From NCBI GenBank assembly GCA_900759565.1, contig CAAEVV010000059.1, positions 1 to 13,497 of the forward strand: a stretch of 13,497 nucleotides of DNA. The letters run 5' to 3'. The notes beneath the pieces were generated by a model. It ran no database searches, was not told where the DNA came from, and saw only the letters and a program-made list of their open reading frames with translations. This document shows positions 5,346 to 12,426 of the stretch, one piece after another. The DNA is from an uncultured Collinsella sp. Lineage in GTDB: Bacteria > Actinomycetota > Coriobacteriia > Coriobacteriales > Coriobacteriaceae. The position numbers and the translations under genes are program-made. Within the stretch, counting starts at the first letter, position 1. Each line of letters starts with the position of its first letter.

Positions 5346-7046
5346 CTACTTCTTCCGATAGCGGCGGTTGCGGCTCGTCGATGAACCCATTACTTCGATG
5401 AGCCCTTTATCCGCCATTTTTGGCAGATGGTAGCGGACGGACGAAATTTTGACCCCCGATGCAACCGCTATTTCTCGCGCCGTCATATCCACTTCGGCGC
5501 TGAGAGCCTCCAGGATCCTATCCGCTGTCGAAGCTGACGATTCTCTGCTCATATCGATAATCTCAAACGTGTCTTTGCCACATTTTGACAGGACATGTTT
5601 ATCGACAAGGTCCCCGCAGATCAGACGAATGTCATCCGAATCCCACTTCAGGGCCTCTCGTATTTTTTGAACATCGCATACGCACCCATGCTCCCGCATA
5701 AACATGAGCAATGTTTCTTCGCGATCCGTCAGCTCGGCGCCCACATGGCTCTGAATCCACGTGCGGTTTTCAGCAAGCTCCGCCCCGTGCCGGGAAAGCA
5801 GTACCGTAAACGAATCGGCCTTAACGATAAATTTCGGCCTGCCAAGCGAACGAGACTCCATCTCGCGAATCATAGCCGGGATACCAGATCCCTGGCTTTC
5901 CGCAACGGCCCCCTCGGCATGCTCTAACGGCGTCGCCCCCATTAGGCTCATGAGCTTTGGGTTTCGGCAGCGCGATTCCCCGTCTGCAAGATTGTCCACC
6001 GTCTTTCCGCCCCAAAGCCCGCCAGGGTTTTTGATCTCTATTCTGTCTGGATAGATATCGACACTCACGGCCTGCCCCACAAACATGGGCGAATATTCTC
6101 GATGGATGCAGGCATTTGCCAAGGCCTCGCGCAAAACCTCCTGGGGAACTTCCCAATCCTCCCTTCTGCCAGCGCCTTGCACTATCGTCGCTTTGCGCAA
6201 GTTTCGTCCAATCGCGGCAAGGGCATCTTCGATGCAAGCCGGAATCGGGCCATCGCACAACTGGCGGTCAATAAACCGGGGTTGCCCGGGTGCAGATTTT
6301 TCCACATCGGAATGAACGGCGACATCGATCATCAGTTTGGGATAGAACTGCTGGGGGTAAATTCCCGCCGACAGAAGCCCCGCGAGCTTCACGGCACCAT
6401 CCTTTGTAGTGATATTGAGTCTGACCAGCTGCTTTTCCAGCGTATCGGCCCCGCGCAAAACGCGCGGGGTCTGCAGCCGGCGATTTGCGATAATAGACCG
6501 CACGACATCTGGATCCAAATCCTCGACCGTTGCCTCCGAAACCACCGTGCCGTCTGCATCGCTCGGAAGCAACGCACTCTGCAGCTCATATAGCTCAGCG
6601 GGTGACATCTTGATATCTTTATCATCCACGCGCTTGTAGCTACCGTTCTGCACGCCGCGCGCGCCGATATAGCAAGGCTTCGCTTTAAGCTCAAGTTCAA
6701 AGATGCGCACCAGAAGCACCTGGAGCCCGTCGACCTCGCCTCGATCAAGCTCGTACCGCGGCGCATGGGTCACCACTGCCGCTGAGCCTCCGTCTCCGAT
6801 ACCCGAAACAAACTGATCGCGCACCCTATCGATAGCAAAGTTAGCCGAAGGAACAAACCCTTCGGCTTCGTTCAGGCCCAAAATAATGAGTCCACCCGCA
6901 GTATTCGCAAAAGCGCTCACTGTCTCCCATACGTCTGCGCTCAATTTATTCGTGCAGGCTTTAACTTCTACCGATGCGTCATCAGTCCCCCGCCTGCGAA
7001 GGCGCTCAACGATAAGGCCAAGAGGTTCATCCAGCAGCATTGGCAT
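5346..7046 (-). CDS. AlbA_2 / RecG-C-like ATP-binding protein with C-terminal winged helices
   Basis: This 566-residue protein belongs to the broad family annotated as ATP-binding or Schlafen AlbA_2 transcriptional regulators (COG2865-like). The AlbA_2 domain spans about residues 8-145, with VEVKA (26-30) and the signature AFANTAGGLIILGLNE (45-60). A GHKL-like part follows, with EALANACIHREYS (307-319), DRIEIKNPGGLWGG (334-347) and ESQGSGIPAM (383-392). Two helix-turn-helix regions come after it: about 455-490, and 520-566, the latter with TAREIAVASGVKISSVRYHL and a very basic end (RNRRYRKK). Which nucleic acid or signal it senses is unknown. The ATG at 7046 follows AGAGAGACGGA, and the ATG at 7040 is an alternative. 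The coding sequence is about 50-55% GC in the lines I counted, below its neighbours. It is bracketed by repeat copies 2 and 3, which suggests transfer. Confidence 0.85.
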   Translation of the reverse strand: MPMLLDEPLGLIVERLRRRGTDDASVEVKACTNKLSADVWETVSAFANTAGGLIILGLNEAEGFVPSANFAIDRVRDQFVSGIGDGGSAAVVTHAPRYELDRGEVDGLQVLLVRIFELELKAKPCYIGARGVQNGSYKRVDDKDIKMSPAELYELQSALLPSDADGTVVSEATVEDLDPDVVRSIIANRRLQTPRVLRGADTLEKQLVRLNITTKDGAVKLAGLLSAGIYPQQFYPKLMIDVAVHSDVEKSAPGQPRFIDRQLCDGPIPACIEDALAAIGRNLRKATIVQGAGRREDWEVPQEVLREALANACIHREYSPMFVGQAVSVDIYPDRIEIKNPGGLWGGKTVDNLADGESRCRNPKLMSLMGATPLEHAEGAVAESQGSGIPAMIREMESRSLGRPKFIVKADSFTVLLSRHGAELAENRTWIQSHVGAELTDREETLLMFMREHGCVCDVQKIREALKWDSDDIRLICGDLVDKHVLSKCGKDTFEIIDMSRESSASTADRILEALSAEVDMTAREIAVASGVKISSVRYHLPKMADKGLIEVMGSSTSRNRRYRKK

Positions 7047-7050
7047 TCCG

Positions 7051-7241
7051 TCTCTCTAAAACGATAGATTTATCTCTCTAAAGTATAGTATATCTCTCTA
7101 ACTTTAGAGAGATAGGCATCTTATTTTAGAGAGAAATTTAGAGAGATGCATCGAATTCACTGCTAGATTTCCTAATGCTATCTCTTTAACTGACCTTCTC
7201 TTTAAAGAGACATTTAGAGAGACGAGCGCAATCTCTCTAAT
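7051..7241. promoter_or_regulatory. Iterated operator-like array upstream of the AlbA_2 gene
   Basis: The 9-mer TCTCTCTAA, usually followed by A, occurs exactly eight times: forward at 7051, 7073, 7093 and 7232; reverse complement ending at 7112, 7134, 7146 and 7222. Three one-mismatch copies (TCTCTTTAA) start at 7181 and 7197, with a reverse one at 7202-7210. The boxes at 7091-7114 form a perfect 11-bp inverted repeat, and 7197-7210 is a perfect 14-bp palindrome. In the gene-proximal group, 10-mer box starts are 22, 20, 10, 22 and 12 bp apart, near one or two DNA turns. Candidate -10 boxes TATACT on the minus strand (7082-7087 and 7087-7092) lie between boxes. I infer cooperative autoregulation by the adjacent gene product. 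The motif was not seen elsewhere in the window. Confidence 0.8.
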
Positions 7242-7310
7242 CAAGGGCTCCACTCTTTAAGGTGCACACTTCCTAACCGTGCCCTAAGTTGCGGTGAAAA
7301 ACTCACGATT

Positions 7311-7360
7311 AACCTGCCAAAAAGGGACAGGTTTATTTTGGCAGGTTTTATCTGGGGAAA
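7311..7360 (+). repeat. Dispersed palindromic repeat, copy 3
   Basis: This copy is identical to copy 2 (5224-5273) except for A instead of G in the loop, and lies in the same orientation. The arms AACCTGCCAAAA and TTTTGGCAGGTT form a 12-bp stem followed by TTATCTGGGGAAA. It sits between the box array and the nuclease gene. In the plus direction it looks like a terminator, although no plus-strand gene ends here. Confidence 0.9.
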
Positions 7361-7516
7361 CGCCGAATAGCTCCATATGCACAACCGCCGCAGCTCCATA
7401 TGAGGCAAATGAATCAGTAGTGTTTGTCCCAAATCTTAAGTATTTGTTCGACAGAACGGCCCCCTGCCGGCTCCTGCTAGACTGGTAGATTCCCAACCGT
7501 CCATCCAGGAGCCCCT
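7361..7516. other. Leader region of the nuclease gene
   Basis: AGCTCCATATG occurs twice (7369-7379 and 7392-7402), 23 bp apart in the same orientation. TGCTAGACT (7475-7483) resembles an extended -10 box for the nuclease gene. No good -35 is spaced correctly; TTCGACA at 7447-7453 is too far upstream. AGGAG at 7507-7511 is the nuclease ribosome site. No further gene is visible here. Confidence 0.45.
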
Positions 7517-8500
7517 ATGTCGCGCAAATCCGCTTACAAGCAAGTACTTTCCATCGGCACCGCCGTGGTGCTCGGGTTTGCGCTGTTTACGGGATCGCTC
7601 GACGGAGCGCCCAAGTTGCTGTCACCGCAAAGCGATGAGCAGGCGGTAGCTCTGGCCGAGAAACAAAACGAAAGTCCCAGCCGCACCGACGACGAGGCGG
7701 ACCTGGTCGCTCGGCTCGAATCGGGAACGGCGAGCTCCTCGGACCCTCATAACGGCCAGGACCCTGGCGATGGCTCTGAATCCGCCGCAACCGACACCGG
7801 TGGCGACACCTCCACAGACAGCGCCGCCACCCCCATCGACGAGGTCGAAAACCCCGATCTCCACCGCGCCCGCGGCGTATATCTCAGCAGCATTCCCGAC
7901 TACGCCGGCAACCCCTACGTTGCCCTGCGCGCCGACAGCACGCACCCGCTCGGCACACCATCATTCACGCTCGATGAATACGAGCGCGCTACAGAAGAGG
8001 GTTGCTTTAAGAAGTTCTCCAAGCTTGACAGCCTGGGCCGCACCCGCAAAGCGCTCGCCTGCGTGGGCCCCGAATCACTCGGTCAAGGCGAGCGCGGCGA
8101 TATCTCGCGTATCCATCCCGCTGGATGGCGCCAGCAGCGCTACGACTTTATTCCGGGCCAGAGCCTCTACAACCGCTGCCATCTCATCGCCTGGTCGCTC
8201 TGCGGCGAAAACGCCAACCGCAAGAATCTCCTCACCGGCACGCGTTATCTCAACGAGACAGGCATGCTGCCGTTTGAGGAGCAGATTCTCGGCTACATCC
8301 GCGAGACGGGCAACCACGTGCTCTATCGCGTCACACCCATGTATAACGAAGAGGAACTTGTCTGCCGCGGCGTGCGCCTTGAGGCGCAATCGGTCGAGGA
8401 CCACGGCAAGACCCTCTGCTTCCACGTGTACTGCTACAACCTGCAGCCGCACGTGCAGATCGACTACGCCACCGGCCGCAACCAGGCATCCGGAGACTAG
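7517..8500 (+). CDS. Membrane-anchored or secreted DNA/RNA non-specific endonuclease (EndA-like)
   Basis: This 327-residue nuclease has a hydrophobic N-terminal segment (about 9-27) after a basic start, fitting a signal peptide or membrane anchor. Residues about 31-115 are a Ser/Thr/Asp/Gly-rich linker. The catalytic region resembles pneumococcal EndA (Endonuclease_NS_2 type). It has YNRCHLIAW at 218-226, with His222 as the probable general base, then NRKNLLTGTRYLN (234-246), GNHVLYRVTPMY and QIDYATG near the end. EndA has DRGH where this protein has NRCH. Seven cysteines all lie in the catalytic half (163, 182, 221, 229, 283, 301, 306), which suggests disulfides in an exported protein. Such enzymes degrade extracellular DNA for nutrition or during DNA uptake; which applies here is not shown. 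AGGAG precedes the ATG. The gene is monocistronic and ends at the 8562-8596 terminator. Confidence 0.9.
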   Translation: MSRKSAYKQVLSIGTAVVLGFALFTGSLDGAPKLLSPQSDEQAVALAEKQNESPSRTDDEADLVARLESGTASSSDPHNGQDPGDGSESAATDTGGDTSTDSAATPIDEVENPDLHRARGVYLSSIPDYAGNPYVALRADSTHPLGTPSFTLDEYERATEEGCFKKFSKLDSLGRTRKALACVGPESLGQGERGDISRIHPAGWRQQRYDFIPGQSLYNRCHLIAWSLCGENANRKNLLTGTRYLNETGMLPFEEQILGYIRETGNHVLYRVTPMYNEEELVCRGVRLEAQSVEDHGKTLCFHVYCYNLQPHVQIDYATGRNQASGD

Positions 8501-8561
8501 TGCCGACCGCACCGCCCGTAACCCAAAAATGATTCGTTTTCCTCCGTCCCCATAGGATCAA

Positions 8562-8596
8562 AAAAGGCCGCCCTGGATTACCCAGGGCGGCCTTTT
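8562..8596. terminator. Bidirectional terminator between the nuclease and EF-G-like genes
   Basis: A perfect 15-bp inverted repeat pairs 8562-8576 with 8582-8596 around a 5-base loop. Its GC-rich core is flanked by AAAAAA on the left and TTTT on the right. The six-T run on the minus strand makes it a strong terminator for the EF-G-like gene, and it also serves the nuclease gene. Confidence 0.9.
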
Positions 8597-8629
8597 CGTC
8601 AGCGTCCACATTGCAGGCAACGCCACACG

Positions 8630-10705
8630 CTACTTGGCGCGACCCTCCTCATAGCGCTCGACCAGCTTGGCCTGAGCGTCATAGGGAACCTGCTCGTAGC
8701 CAGCGGGCTTCATGGTAAAGTCACCCGTGCCGCGCGTGATAGAGCGCAGGCGCGTCGAGTAATCCGTCAGCTCGGCGAGAGGTGCCTGGGCAATGACCAC
8801 GGTGTCGCCGCGCTCATCGGTCTCCATGCCCGTCACGCGACCGCGCGATGCCGAGATGTCACCCATCACGGCGCCGGCGTAGCTCTCGGGGATAGTCACC
8901 GTGATTTCCTCGATGGGCTCCAGCACCACTGGGTCGGCATCGGCGCATGCCTTGCGCAGGCCGATGCGAGCCGCCGCGCGGAACGCCATCTCGTTGGAGT
9001 CGACGCTGTGATACGAGCCGTCGTACACAGCCACGCGAATGCCCGTGAGCGGATAGCCGGCAATAATACCGTCCTTCATGGTCTCCTGGACACCCTTGTC
9101 CACGGCGGGGATGAGCGAGCGCGGGATGCGACCACCCACGACTTCATCCACAAACTCGTAGCCGTCGCTCGTGCCGTCGGGCCCAATGAGCGGCTCAACG
9201 CGCAGCCAGCAGTCGCCATACTGGCCGGCACCGCCGGTCTGCTTCTTGTGGCGACCCTGGGCGCTCGCCGTGCGGCGGATGGTCTCGCGATACGGAATGC
9301 GGATCGGCACGCTCTTGGCCACGACCTTGGTGCGATCCTCCAAACGGTTAAGCAACACCGAAACCTGCGCCTCACCAACGGCGGAGATAATGGTCTGGCC
9401 GGTCTCCTCGTCGCGGTCGATGCTCATGGTCGGATCGGCCTTGCAGGCCTTCTCGATAAACGTGTAGAGCTTCTCTTCGTCGCCGCGATTCTCGGCCTCG
9501 ATGGCAATGCGGTACTGCGAGTTGGGGAACTTAAACGCCGCAGCCTCGACCTTGCCGGTAATCGAGAGCGTATCGCCCGTCTCGGCCGCCAGCTTGGGTG
9601 CCACGATAATGTCGCCGGCATAGGCGTGACCGACCTCGGTCATGTCGCGGCCGCACATCACATACAGGTGAGCCAGACGGTCGCCCTTGCGGGTACGCGC
9701 GTTGATCAGCTCAAGACCCGGCTCAAGCGTGCCCGTCAGCACCTTGATAAAGCTGATGCGACCCTGCTGCGGATCGGCCAGGGTCTTAAACACAAACGCC
9801 ACCGGGCGGTCATCGTCACTCGAGATTTTGAGCGAATCACCGTCGATGAGCGGCATCTCGCCGTAGTCCGTCGGCGCCGGGAAGTATGTGGCGATGTCGT
9901 CCATCAGCGAGTTGACGCCCTGCTCCTTAATGCAATCGCCCGCAAAGACCGGCACAAAGATACGCTCGGCAATCGCCTTCGACAGCAGGCCTTCAAGCTC
10001 CTCCTGCGTCAGCGTCTCCTCGCCTTCCAAGTACTTCATCATCAGCTCATCGTCGGCCTCGGCCACCAACTCGCACAGATGGTCATGGGCCTCCTCGGCC
10101 TGGGCACGATACTCCTCGGGAATCTCCGACTCAACGGCTTCGGTGCCGTTGCAGTGGCGTGCCTTCATGCGCACCAGGTCGATGATGCCGTCAAAGTCCT
10201 CGCCCTCGCCCCAGGGAAGGGTCACGGCGCCTAGGCGCGTGCCAAAGCGCTCCTGCAGCAGGTCCATCGTGGTCGCAAAGCTGGCCTCGGAGCGCGACAG
10301 GCGGTTTACGAACACCGCACGCGCCAGGCGCAGGTCCTCGGCGGCATACCAGAGCTTAACCGTCGTAGGCTGTGGACCGGCCTCGGCATCGACCACAAAC
10401 AGAGCCGTCTCGCAGACGCTCATCGCGGCAAAGGCGTCGCCGATAAAATCGGGGTAGCACGGGGCATCGAGCACGTTGATGCGGGCGCCCTTCCAATCGA
10501 TCGGCGCGATGGTCGTCGAGATGGAAAACGCACGCTTGACCTCTTCAGGGTCATAGTCGAGCGTGGGCTTGGTGCCGTCGTGGCCGCCCAGGCGGGCGGT
10601 CTTGCCGGAAAGGTGGAGCATGGCCTCGGCGAGTGAAGTCTTGCCCACCCCGCCTTGGCCTACGAGCACCACGTTCCTTACGTTACCGGTCTTGGGAGCA
10701 CCCAT
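8630..10705 (-). CDS. Elongation factor G-like translation GTPase (FusA2 type)
   Basis: This 691-residue protein is a full-length EF-G paralogue of the kind often present beside true FusA. After the G domain come a beta-barrel domain II (about 300-385), domain III, domain IV with HKKQTGGAGQYGDCW (486-500) and a C-terminal domain V with VMGDISASRGRVTGM. The P-loop GQGGVGKTS (16-24) is intact. Other nucleotide motifs are eroded: the DxxG motif reads DAPC (80-83) and the NKxD motif reads NRLS (134-137). The start at 10705 has a textbook AAGGAGGT upstream; a longer frame back to 10816 includes that ribosome site and is unlikely. It is probably ribosome-associated in the cytoplasm, but its role is unknown. 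It is a single gene ending at the shared terminator. It should not be called a tetracycline-resistance protein without further evidence. Confidence 0.9.
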   Translation of the reverse strand: MGAPKTGNVRNVVLVGQGGVGKTSLAEAMLHLSGKTARLGGHDGTKPTLDYDPEEVKRAFSISTTIAPIDWKGARINVLDAPCYPDFIGDAFAAMSVCETALFVVDAEAGPQPTTVKLWYAAEDLRLARAVFVNRLSRSEASFATTMDLLQERFGTRLGAVTLPWGEGEDFDGIIDLVRMKARHCNGTEAVESEIPEEYRAQAEEAHDHLCELVAEADDELMMKYLEGEETLTQEELEGLLSKAIAERIFVPVFAGDCIKEQGVNSLMDDIATYFPAPTDYGEMPLIDGDSLKISSDDDRPVAFVFKTLADPQQGRISFIKVLTGTLEPGLELINARTRKGDRLAHLYVMCGRDMTEVGHAYAGDIIVAPKLAAETGDTLSITGKVEAAAFKFPNSQYRIAIEAENRGDEEKLYTFIEKACKADPTMSIDRDEETGQTIISAVGEAQVSVLLNRLEDRTKVVAKSVPIRIPYRETIRRTASAQGRHKKQTGGAGQYGDCWLRVEPLIGPDGTSDGYEFVDEVVGGRIPRSLIPAVDKGVQETMKDGIIAGYPLTGIRVAVYDGSYHSVDSNEMAFRAAARIGLRKACADADPVVLEPIEEITVTIPESYAGAVMGDISASRGRVTGMETDERGDTVVIAQAPLAELTDYSTRLRSITRGTGDFTMKPAGYEQVPYDAQAKLVERYEEGRAK

Positions 10706-10945
10706 GATGACCTCCTTGCAGGGCCGCGCGCAATGCGCGACGCCAACGGGGAGAGTTCGCGGTCGGTGCCATCCCGGGAGCAGCATGGTCGGCAGCCGAG
10801 CCGACTCACCCTCCAAATGTCCTATGCCACCACCCTACCCTCACGGGCGGCTGTCCATGCATACCTTTCGGCGCACGTATGAATACAGGCGGCGAGAGGA
10901 AGAGACAAGCTTGTGAGGCGATTATTGAACCCCGTCGATGCAAAC
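10706..10945 (-). other. Upstream region of the EF-G-like gene
   Basis: No gene is visible here. A weak promoter candidate on the minus strand pairs TTGTCT (10903-10908) with TATTCA (10880-10885) over 17 bases. This would give a long leader of about 170 bases. The palindrome ACAAGCTTGT (10905-10914) overlaps the -35 candidate and matches one in the HAD/larE region. A small GC hairpin (CGCGC/GCGCG, 10727-10739) lies just before the ribosome site. Confidence 0.4.
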
Positions 10946-10982
10946 AAAAAGCCGCCACAGACCGTAAGACCTGCGGCGGCTT
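10946..10982 (-). terminator. Terminator of the amino-acid ABC operon
   Basis: AAGCCGCC (10949-10956) pairs with GGCGGCTT (10975-10982). The stem then continues with CAG/CTG after one mismatch, around a 10-base loop. On the minus strand TTTTTGTTTG follows the stem. It lies 33 bases after the ATPase stop codon. Confidence 0.85.
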
Positions 10983-11015
10983 CGCCTCAATTAATAGTTG
11001 AGTAAATACCTGAGC

Positions 11016-11780
11016 CTATCCCTCGATACGGCTCAAGAACTCACGGGTGCGCTGCTCACGCGGATGGTCGATGACCTGCTCGGCAGGACCCTCCTCGACA
11101 ATGCGGCCGCCATCCATAAAGACCACGCGATCGGCAACATCGCGCGCAAACTGCATCGCGTGGGTCACGATCACCATCGTCATATTCTGCGCGGCAAGGT
11201 CTTTAATGACACGCAGCACCTCGGCCGTTAGCTCGGGATCGAGCGCCGAGGTCGGCTCGTCAAAGAACAAGATCTCCGGGTCGAGCGCCAAGGCGCGGGC
11301 GATACTCACGCGCTGTTGCTGACCGCCCGAAAGCTCACACGGAACCTTGTTCTCGTTGCCCACAAGCCCCATCTGGGCAATCAGCTCGTGAGCGCGGGCT
11401 TCCGCCTGCTCGCGCGGACGCTTGAGCACGCGAATCGGAGCATCGGTGATGTTTTTCATCACGGTATAGTGCGGGAACAGATTGTAGTTCTGAAACACCA
11501 GACCAAACCGCGAGCGCGCCTGCTTGGGCACATCGCCCTTCGCATAGACTGCGCCCGAACCCGCATCCGTCGCAACGGCAAGGTCACCAAACGAGAGTGA
11601 GCCTCCGTCGAGCGTCTCGAGCAGCGTGGCACACCGCAGCAGCGTGGACTTGCCGCCACCCGAAGGCCCGATAATCGCCACGACCTCGCCACGCTTCACC
11701 TCGAGCGAGATATCCTTGAGCACCTCATTGCCGCCAAACGCTTTGCGAGCGTTCGATATATTCATTACCGAATTAATCAT
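11016..11780 (-). CDS. Amino-acid ABC transporter, ATP-binding protein
   Basis: This 254-residue ATPase powers a polar-amino-acid importer. It shows Walker A GPSGGGKST (38-46), the Q-loop at Gln97 (VFQNYNLFPH), signature LSGGQQQR (150-157), Walker B ILFFDEP (170-176) and the H-loop His207 (VTHAM). The pattern matches the GlnQ/HisP branch. The segment between Walker A and the Q-loop has a short insertion (about 68-88) that also occurs in some members of this branch. Its ATG overlaps the end of the permease gene by eight bases (ATGATTAA), so it is translationally coupled. It is the last gene of the operon, followed by a terminator. Confidence 0.95.
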   Translation of the reverse strand: MINSVMNISNARKAFGGNEVLKDISLEVKRGEVVAIIGPSGGGKSTLLRCATLLETLDGGSLSFGDLAVATDAGSGAVYAKGDVPKQARSRFGLVFQNYNLFPHYTVMKNITDAPIRVLKRPREQAEARAHELIAQMGLVGNENKVPCELSGGQQQRVSIARALALDPEILFFDEPTSALDPELTAEVLRVIKDLAAQNMTMVIVTHAMQFARDVADRVVFMDGGRIVEEGPAEQVIDHPREQRTREFLSRIEG

Positions 11781-12426
11781 GGTAGTAATCCAATTTTTTC
11801 TCGGCGGCGCCCAGCAGCATCTCGACGACGAAGTTAAAGACCCAGTAGATTAGCGCCGCGATCGCAAACGGCACCATGCTCACCTGCGAGGCGACCAGCG
11901 CCTTGGCCGTCGAGAACATCTCACCCACGCCAATGGCAAACGCCAGCGACGTGTCCTTGACCAGCGTGATGATCTCGTTGCCCATCGCAGGCAGAATACG
12001 CTTGGCGACCTGCGGCATCACGATATACAGAAACGTCTGCATGCGCGAGTAGCCCAGCACCTCGGCAGCCTCGTATTGACCGCGAGGAATGGACTGCAGG
12101 CCCGAGCGATAGATCTCGGCAAAGTAACCGGCGTAGTTGATGATGAACGCCACAACGCACGCCGTCCACTTGGAATCGGGCGTGAGCGAAATGCCGAACA
12201 CGTAATACGGGGCAAAGTAAATGGCAAACATCTGCAGCATGAGCGGCGTACCGCGCATGACCGAGATATAGATGCGCGCAATCCAGCGGAGCGGCGCAAT
12301 TTTGCTCATGCGCATAAACGCCACGGGGATTCCCAGCGGAATCGATCCCAACAGCGTCAGCACAAACAACTGCAAACTGACCAAGAAACCCTGGCCAAGC
12401 ATCTGCATCATGACCTGAATAGACAT
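11773..12426 (-). CDS. Amino-acid ABC transporter, permease protein
   Basis: This 217-residue inner-membrane permease belongs to the His/Glu/Gln/Arg/opine family. Hydrophobic segments lie at about 12-38, 62-80, 88-104, 136-172 (broken) and 185-206. The family signature RGTPLMLQMF is at 58-67. The cytoplasmic coupling loop RSGLQSIPRGQYEAAEVLG (107-125) carries the EAA motif that docks on the ATPase. I prefer the ATG at 12426, which overlaps the lipoprotein stop as TAATG. A TTG start at 12441 would add five residues. With no second permease gene, it probably works as a homodimer. Its 3' end overlaps the ATPase gene by 8 bp. Confidence 0.93.
   Translation of the reverse strand: MSIQVMMQMLGQGFLVSLQLFVLTLLGSIPLGIPVAFMRMSKIAPLRWIARIYISVMRGTPLMLQMFAIYFAPYYVFGISLTPDSKWTACVVAFIINYAGYFAEIYRSGLQSIPRGQYEAAEVLGYSRMQTFLYIVMPQVAKRILPAMGNEIITLVKDTSLAFAIGVGEMFSTAKALVASQVSMVPFAIAALIYWVFNFVVEMLLGAAEKKLDYYHD

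Noticed and set aside
7051..7241. CRISPR array or plasmid iteron origin
   Set aside because: The repeated unit is only 9-10 bp, occurs on both strands and has spacers of irregular length, so it is not CRISPR. There is no replication initiator gene nearby; the adjacent gene is an AlbA_2 regulator-type protein, so an operator array is simpler.
5224..7360. Composite transposon or insertion sequence
   Set aside because: No transposase, resolvase or integrase is encoded between the repeats, and the repeats are short palindromes rather than insertion-sequence ends. Only a passive module is supported.
9008..10234. 408-residue plus-strand frame opposite the EF-G-like gene
   Set aside because: It is a codon-bias shadow of the GC-rich minus-strand gene, with no ribosome site or recognisable domain. 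The same applies to other long antisense frames opposite glmS and the binding lipoprotein.
8630..10705. Tetracycline ribosomal protection protein
   Set aside because: It shares the EF-G fold, but its features fit chromosomal EF-G-like paralogues. There is no mobile context and several nucleotide motifs are eroded.
10706..10816. 37-residue N-terminal extension of the EF-G-like protein
   Set aside because: The extension would run through an excellent AAGGAGGT ribosome site placed for the ATG at 10705, and EF-G-like proteins start close to the P-loop.
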